Notes under the pieces: generated by a model | Seen by the model: the letters and a program-made list of their open reading frames with translations, nothing else | The model's database searches: none | Told to the model about the DNA's origin: nothing | NCBI GenBank assembly: GCA_951213105.1 | Contig: OX578148.1 | Location: forward strand, 144,218,043 to 144,282,042 | Direction: 5' to 3' | Source of the DNA: Amaurobius ferox | Taxonomy: Eukaryota; Arthropoda; Arachnida; Araneae; Amaurobiidae | Length of the DNA stretch: 64,000 nt | Made by a program: the position numbers and the translations under genes | In this document: positions 57,421 to 64,000 of the stretch, piece after piece | How positions within the stretch are numbered: position 1 is the first letter of the stretch | How the letters are laid out: every line of letters begins with the position of its first letter

Positions 57421-57989
57421 AAATGTAATTATATATTGCTAAAATATATAGTTTCCCCTCCACCCAAAAAATAGTAAAAGCATAAGAAAAATTGACATGC
57501 TACACAACTTTTCCTGAGAAAACTATATGGACAGTTAAGAAGTAAAACAAAATATTTCTTTCTCCTGTTCTCCAGTGCCTTTTTTTAAGCACATGTTATT
57601 CATGCGATAAAACATCAATCAGATCATAAGAGAAACTAATCATTCAAGACTAAACATCTAAACATTATTTGCAGCCATCGCCAGACCAGGCATCACTCCA
57701 AGCTAAGTGCATAATACAAACCAATACTTACACCAGAATAAAATCGAAGTAAATGCATACTTAGATTTAGTATAGTTTTCAAGTTGCTAATATGAGATAA
57801 AGTTCAGAGTTTTAATGGAATAGCAATTAAAATGGATCATTAAATTGAAATGGAAAAAGATTGAAGAGGTAGATATAGAAATCGTAAATTAAGAAATGTA
57901 TTTATATTTGTGGTTATTTAATTACTGTTCGATCGACCTTGTCAGGTACTGCAAATTATGTGAAACGATATGTTCATTTTTAAGGGGAT
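57421..57989 (+). other. Non-coding tail, possible 3' region of D
   Basis: AT-rich, no frame and no RT. Ends in a purine-rich taaggggat that could be the D polypurine tract. Confidence 0.35.
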
Positions 57990-58135
57990 TGTTAGATTTC
58001 TATATTAATAGGAAAGTAGGATTTGTAAGCTTCCATATCTGACTGAATTTTTTAGATTTACATACTTTTATTTATTTGTGATATAAAAGTACAATAAACA
58101 TTATATTTAAAGAATCCATACACAATAATATCTCA
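57990..58135 (+). repeat. Possible short LTR of D
   Basis: Preceded by AAGGGGAT and starting TGTTAGATTTCTATATTA. It contains gtgatataaaagtac (TATA-like) and aataaacatt (polyadenylation-like) and ends near atatctca, about 146 bp. No second LTR found, so the call rests on these signals only. Confidence 0.35.
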
Positions 58136-58576
58136 AGGATTTTGAGGCCTCAAGTGAGTTTCTGAAGAGTCATCTTCTCCTCATTATCAGTATGAGCACG
58201 TTAAATCTGTAGGTCCGAAAGTCCTTTCAAAAAGTATTGGGTTTGGGGAAGGATGGAATGGTTCTTATGGATGCCACCCCTATTGGGTTCTGCACTATCC
58301 CAGCCATTCAAACAGTTACCAAATTTTTTAATTATGTTGGATGGTCTGGGTATTTTTCTATATTAAAAAACATAGCTGACGTCGCTGACGTTTGACAAAT
58401 TTCACATGTCTATAGTTTCTTTGTTTCATACCGTAAAAAGTATAACCTACAAAAATATGAAATTTGGTACATATATAGCGTAGAAAAATGTCAGAGGAAC
58501 ATGCTGAAATAAACCGTTTTCCGATATAAACTCTAGTTCAAATGATATTTAATGTCAAAGCCAAAAAAATATTTGA

Positions 58577-59238
58577 ACTGTGAATTTGAGTCCTGGACAG
58601 ACTAGCAATATCAAGATTGCAAATTTTTGCAGGCATGTACCTACATAGTTGAATTTTTGTATTGTAAGACGAAGTCTTTATTTATTTTCGATTCAGTTTA
58701 TGAGTTACTGTACTTTTATAAAGTGAAAAAGTTTTGCATTAGCAAATATTTAATTGATTGAGCCAACTTCTCTCCAACTTCTGATTCCAACTTCTCTCTG
58801 ATTGGTTGCTGACAGAAACATCACGATCTTGTAATCTTATGGACGTACTTTTGACCAAAGAGAAAAATTTTCCACTTAGCTAAAAAATCCCTCTTAAAGG
58901 GAAATTTTTGGGATATTAACTGTGCATTTGAGTCCTGGACAGACTAGCAATATCAAGATTGCAAATTTTTGCAGGCATGTACCTACATAATTGAATTTTT
59001 GTAAGATGGAGTCTTTATTTATTTTTGATTCAGTTTATGAGTTACTGTACTTTTATAAAGTGAAAAAGTTTTGTATTAGCAAATATTTAATTGATTGAGC
59101 CTATTTCCAACTTCTCTCTGATTGGTTGCTGACAGAAACATCACGATCTTGTAATCTTATGGACGTACTTTTGACCAAAGAGAAATTTTTTTCACTTAGC
59201 TAAAAAATCCCTTTTATAGGGAAATTTTGGGGATATTA
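58577..59238 (+). repeat. Tandem duplication, unit about 330 bp
   Basis: Two adjacent copies (58577-58917, 58918-59238) share tttgagtcctggacagacta, gattgcaaatttttgcaggc, gattcagtttatgagttact and cacttagctaaaaaatccc. The first has an extra aacttctctccaacttctga segment. No coding seen. The 440 bp before it (58136-58576) hold nothing recognised. Confidence 0.75.
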
Positions 59239-59974
59239 TCCCTAAACATAGGGATTTTTTCAAAAAATCATTAAAATCGGGAAATGTGTCTACAAAAGCT
59301 GGAAATTGGGAGAAACACTCAAAAATCAGGAGTCTCCCACCAAATTCAGTAGAGTTGGCATATATGCAAGGGCATAAAAGCAAATTGAAGCGCCACATTA
59401 ATTTACCTCCCCTAAAGCTGCAGGAGCTTCGAAATGCTTTGCAGGAACAGTGAGAGTTGTTGCCTACATGTCTCAGACAACCTCATTAGCAGCATGGAAC
59501 ATGATTGTCGGTCATGTATTGCTGTGAAGGGAACTGCATCCCTTATTGTTATATTTTCCTATTTAATTTGTGTATGTGTATGTATGACTTTTGTTCTATG
59601 TACGTCTCAGACAAAATGCACATGACTTCGTTATCTCATATGTTCTTGATGTTTTCTGTAGCATAAGATAAAAAATTTTCAAAAAATTTCATTCAAATTG
59701 GCTGAATAATTTTAATTATACCAGTTTTTCTATTTGTTCCTCAGTTTATGAAATCCAGTGTATTAAGTGGAGGCAGAAATAAAAATATATTACCTTCAAA
59801 TGCAAACTGGAAAAATAAGGCTCCCAATAGAAAAAATCTTGGTTTCATCATGATGCACCTATAAGAGAAATTTTTATTGGTATGTATAGATTTCCAATTC
59901 TCAGTACAAATTTGTACTGAGTATTATATAGATTTTGTTAGTGCTTTTTTTTTTTTTTTTCAAACAGAAACTAC

Positions 59975-60412
59975 ATGGTTAAAATGATAAAGAAACACAA
60001 CGTAAATGTCAAAACTGGATTCAGGGCAAATGCCAAAATCATCTCCTATGTAGGCCAAACCAGTGGCGTAAGCAAGAGGGGGTTACTACTCAACCTCCCC
60101 TTGATCCAAAATATAGTATCAGGGTTTAAGTTACTTTCAAGATTGTTTTTTTTAGTAATTAAAACTGCTTTGTCATTTTCCCTTGTGCTGGTTCAGCTAC
60201 TCAAGTTGACAATAGAACCTCCAGTTTCTGTGATTGACAGAGCTCTGGAAGAATGTAGCAATAAAGAATCTAAAGAAGTGGCTGGTGAATGTGCTTATGT
60301 TATGTGCAGTTTTTATCACAAAATTTCTGCGACATTCTTCAGTATAAAAGGGATTGTACTCTCCTCGAAACCAGTATTGTCTGACGTAGTAAGCTTCAAA
60401 CCCAGCTATTGA
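59975..60412 (+). CDS. Unassigned open frame, 145 codons
   Basis: ATG to TGA, starting MVKMIKKHNVNVKTGFRANA, hydrophobic in the middle (FKLLSRLFFLVIKTALSFSL), then IDRALEECSNKESKEVAGEC. No family recognised. It overlaps a cagtggcgtaagcaagagg-like repeat end near 60061, so the frame may be fortuitous. Its length is notable for AT-rich DNA, but no splice or promoter signal supports it. Confidence 0.2.
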   Translation: MVKMIKKHNVNVKTGFRANAKIISYVGQTSGVSKRGLLLNLPLIQNIVSGFKLLSRLFFLVIKTALSFSLVLVQLLKLTIEPPVSVIDRALEECSNKESKEVAGECAYVMCSFYHKISATFFSIKGIVLSSKPVLSDVVSFKPSY

Positions 60413-60734
60413 TAAGAAAAAGGAACTTTAATTGTTTCGTTTTGTTCCTTTGTTACTCAGTTCTGACTCTGATCCCACAAGTTGGTGCTTTTTATTCAAG
60501 CTTCGAATTTCCGTTAATTAATCACAAATTGTGTTCGTTAAATTAGTGGTGTTGACATTTAATTCTATTTTTACATTATAATCTAAAGTTATGGTATACT
60601 GCTCGGTATGTCTAAACGATTACAAATTTCAATTTTACATTTCTTTGGTAAAAAGCCACGTGTAAATGACTTGCATTAGTGCAAATGCAGACCTAACACC
60701 ATCCATCCCAAGTGCTTCTTCCACTCAACATGAA

Positions 60735-62096
60735 CGTGTAAATTTTTCTTTCTTGTACAAATATGGTTAGGATATCGTATAATTTACTCCTCCCTCTTTG
60801 ATACAGATATTTGCATCTAGAGTACATATATGTGTATTGTTTACAATGAACTTTTAAAACTTTTTCACATTACACTGAATGTATATATATATCCAAGTTT
60901 TTAATTCTCGCGTAAGACAACTATGCTTATGTGTATAACTTGTGTGTTTACTCCTTGTTGTCATACACTTGGTTATGATTCATTGATGAAAACCCACATC
61001 TTTAAATTTTTATATGAATGCAATACAGAAAGAAAAATCTTTCATTATCTGTGTCACTACTATTAGTATTGATAATGTATACTGGTCTTGGACAGAGATA
61101 ATGAACAATTATAACTTAAATTGAATATTTATAGTAAATTTTTTAATCTGATAATTATACTTAAATTTCTCGAAACATAAATTTTGATAGTTATGTTAAA
61201 TTTTAAAATTTTTGGAACTTAGTGTTTCTAAGATGATATCTAAAAGTTTCTTTCAATGATAAAATTTTTTTTTGCTTAACATGAAAGTGATATATATACT
61301 TTATGGTTTAGCTGTATACTAAAGAACTTGACATTTTTGCTGTTATGTTTTTTAGAGTAAATTCATTGATTGATAGCACGTGCGCCGAGATTTGGGGTTT
61401 TGCATGAGGGGGCCGATTGTTGGAAACTTGGTTCTGTTTCTGTCGCGATTCTCGTTTTCGCGGGAATGTGTCTTCATTTTAAGAATGGTTTTACCGTTCC
61501 CGTGAACAACTCGTAACGAGAACAGAACATGCCATTCATGCAAATCGGCTTCTCGCTGCGCGCGCATCCTGATTTGTATATTGTGAGGGCGCTGCCATCA
61601 ACGGTTGTGTTCCGGTGTGTACCCATCACTGTGTATATATACTAGGACACATTCATTCTCAGTAACCTGTGTCTTACTTATGCATCTTACTTATGTGTGT
61701 CTTGTGTCTGACTTATGACTTGTCTTGAGGTCTGAGGTTTGACCGAGGTCTTATAGAGATCGAATTATCTGATGCTTAGCAAATACTAGGTTTGAGTATG
61801 TTGCGGTATGTTAGCGTTGTCAGCTAAGTTGCTTAAACAAAAGTAACAAACAAAAGTAAAAAACAAAAGTTGCTCTTTAGTAGTTTTATTCGGAAGGTGC
61901 GATAAAATGTTTTTAGTGTTGGCTCTTTCAATTTTAAAGAGACCAAGTTAATTTTTCGCGGTCTTGGACTCAATGTAATGCCATGACGTGTGACCTGATG
62001 ATGGTGGTTACGTAAACAAGCATGGCATTAGTGGTAATGTAGCTTTTCTCTACTTACCAATGTTATAGCAACAGTATAAGTAACTGAGAGTGTGTG
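60735..62096 (+). mobile_element. A4: 3' end of another family A copia, cut by C2
   Basis: 60735-61420 matches the A1 tail (tttctttcttgtacaaatatg; subterminal repeats reduced), with polypurine tract GCATGAGGGGGCCGAT. An LTR starts TGTTGGAAAC at 61420 and runs 677 bp, to gtaactgagagtgtgtg, where C2 begins. In A1 the LTR continues from here as tatgcctagtcataaactg; that remainder is not in the window. Confidence 0.75.
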
Positions 62097-64000
62097 TGTT
62101 GGAAAATTTAAAAATTTGAAGTTGAAGATGAACAGCAAAGTACGCACTGGCATAGACTCAATAAGTGTTGGCTGGGTCATAAAAGTATACAGATCCAGTT
62201 TCAAAGAAAAACATCGTTCACTTTATTTCGTGAGAAACATAATTAGGCAAATTACACATTCCAGGAAATTTTCCATGTCACAAAACATCAAAAAATACTA
62301 TGTACAAAAAGTTTGCAGTTGTAAATAATCAGACAGAAATTCCTTGAAGCATTGGAAGTAAATAACTATACTACCTCTATCACTTGCGTGTATTTGCAGC
62401 CACCATCAAAGGTATCACACTTGGCAAAGGAAAACCAAAGGATAAGACATCAGAAAATATTTAACGTGACTTCCGAATGTATGTAAGTAAATTTAACGTT
62501 CAATACATACTGGTCTAAACTGACCATATCTGCGTCCGTCTCAACTGAAAACCGTCATCTAATGATATCCCGCAGTGCTTCTTTCTAAAGCATTTCTGTC
62601 TGCCTGCATCAGACTATCAGCGTATGTGTCTAATCGATCGTCGTGATCGGATTAAGTCTTCTGATTGCTTCAAGAAACCTCTGCCCTATATATCCGAGAA
62701 TGCACAGTTCCGGAAACGCCCCCGGATATGCAAATCAGATGCGTACGCATTGAGAACTGATTTGCATGAAACCTCATGTTGAAAAACGTCACGGTTCACG
62801 CCGGTGAACGGAAAGAATCGTTCATATTAAATTTGCATAAACGACCGTTCATGGGAACGTGAATCGCGATGTATTGATTTTTTCCAACAATCGGCCCCCT
62901 CATGCAAATCCTTAAGTCTCAATACATATGAAAAAGAAAACTTACTCTGAGAAACCAATGTATATCAATAAACACCAAGGCCCCCAGTATCCTATCAAAC
63001 ATATAATGAAGGAAAAATTTTAAAGTATTATATCATTACTAAATTTAAAATAAAATGCATAAGTACTTATAGCATCTGAAAAACAGCTAAGTATTGTCGA
63101 CAATATTGTAACAACAACATTTCACATCAAGTAGAAATTTATATACAACACAACTTCAATGCTTAAGTATTAGCATTCAAAAATTTAAATTTTAGTTTAA
63201 GTTTAATTATAAGTATCCAAAATTTAAGTATAAGCATATTATCATATTTAACAAGTCAACTTTAAAAGATTAAGATTTTGTATAAGCATAGAATTTCAGT
63301 TTACTTTAAATTTGAGTATAAACACTATAATTCAAAAAGCTTAAAAAATTTTAGTCTATTAATACAATACAAGTATACATAATTAATACTATTAGACTGC
63401 ATTGATATACCAAATATTTAAAAATACACGATGCAAGTAATCAGATAATAAAAATCCTTTATCAAAACTTTCAACACATACTTTTTACTAAGTTGAAAAC
63501 TACAAAATTTTATACACATAAGCTACTATTTAGCATTATGCGGGTAATAGAAAAATGGCTGTATATACAAAGGTGTAAAGTGAAAAGATTCAATATCACA
63601 AAAATTTATACTCAAGATATACTATCTTATATCAATGAGGTTTAAGTTAACAATAATGTATATATATGACATCTTTAAAAATTCCCAAGTTGTAAATTCA
63701 ATTTAGTATTTAAAATTATCTTTAGACTAAACATTTTAATATCAAAAAGTTTGATTTAGTATTTAAAATTTTTATTACAAAATTTAAGTATTATTTCCTT
63801 AGTCATTGGTTTAGTAAAGTGATCTGCAAAGTTATCTTTACTATTTACAAATTTAACATTAAATGATTCATTGACTAATAAATTTCTTAGGAAATGATAT
63901 CTAACATCAATATGCTTAGTTCTATTGTTTTCAATTGGAGAGTTAGAAAAATTAATGGCTGCTTAGTTGTCGCTAAAAATAACACTGTTACTTTTATTAA
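62097..64000 (-). mobile_element. C2: family C copia element, minus strand, runs off window
   Basis: 3' LTR 62097-62889 (TGTTGGAAAA to TTTTCCAACA, 793 bp), polypurine tract GCATGAGGGGGCCGAT at 62890-62905, then an AT-rich tail with aatttaagta-type repeats and the RNase H C-terminus at 63785. Inserted within the A4 LTR. The LTR copy at 1-565 belongs to the same family in the opposite orientation. Confidence 0.8.
63785..64000 (-). pseudogene. pol: C2 RNase H, C-terminal end
   Basis: Minus strand: AAINFSNSPIENNRTKHIDV, RYHFLRNLLVNESFNVKFVN, SKDNFADHFTKPMTK, the usual copia RNase H end. A TAA replaces the Gln codon of the conserved CDNQAAINFS motif (reads DN-stop-AAI near 63963). Upstream pol lies outside the window. 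Confidence 0.75.

Overview
This is eukaryotic, probably arthropod, nuclear DNA. It is AT-rich, has no operons, and nearly all coding sequence belongs to mobile elements: Ty1/copia LTR retrotransposons, P-type, Merlin-type and hAT-type DNA transposons, and a Penelope-like GIY-YIG remnant. Only one short stretch (2686-2827, minus strand) looks like a host exon. Three copia families are named here for convenience. Family A has LTRs starting TGTTGGAAAC and family B has LTRs starting TGTTAGAAAA; both follow the 5' LTR with a GGTTATGGGCCC-type primer site, like the half-tRNA-iMet primer site of Drosophila copia. Family C has LTRs starting TGTTGGAAAA. A fourth copia relic (D) lies near 56 kb.

The main structural result is a nest of elements read from target-site duplications (TSDs). 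A1 (3356-47730, TSD GTTGC) is one family A insertion now stretched over 44 kb. Its gag holds A5 (4778-5982, TSD GCGCC). Its protease region is split by B1, a minus-strand family B element (6605-42500). B1 is split at about 10206/39831 by a block of other DNA, which holds P1 (10942-27759, TSD GTTTTTAT) and M, an 11.3 kb long-TIR element (27788-39078, TSD TTCATAACA). P1 holds A2 (14661-27647, TSD AGACC), which holds A3 (15890-23539, TSD ATCTG). M holds a second inverted-repeat element T (29225-38850), which holds a Merlin transposon (35312-37693) with an intact transposase frame. B1 gag also holds P2 (40049-41239, TSD ATACCACG), an internally deleted relative of P1.

Region by region: 1-3355 holds a family C LTR end, an inverted pair of Penelope-like endonuclease relics with a hammerhead-like motif, the candidate exon, and short repeats. 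3356-47730 is the nest. 47801-54151 is a complete but mutated family B element (B2, TSD ATTCC). 54157-60734 is low-information DNA with a degraded family D copia element and a tandem duplication. 60735-64000 is the 3' end of another family A copy (A4) interrupted by a minus-strand family C element (C2) that runs off the window.

No retrotransposon here looks competent. A3 is closest (three visible lesions). A2 keeps an 843-codon Gag-protease-integrase frame but has lost the reverse transcriptase core and RNase H. The Merlin transposase is the only apparently intact enzyme gene. Candidates for something undescribed are element M, which has no recognised transposase, and the palindromic block at 31.4-34.4 kb, which carries inverted copies of an unassigned coding relic. 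All calls come from reading the sequence; no search or alignment was run.
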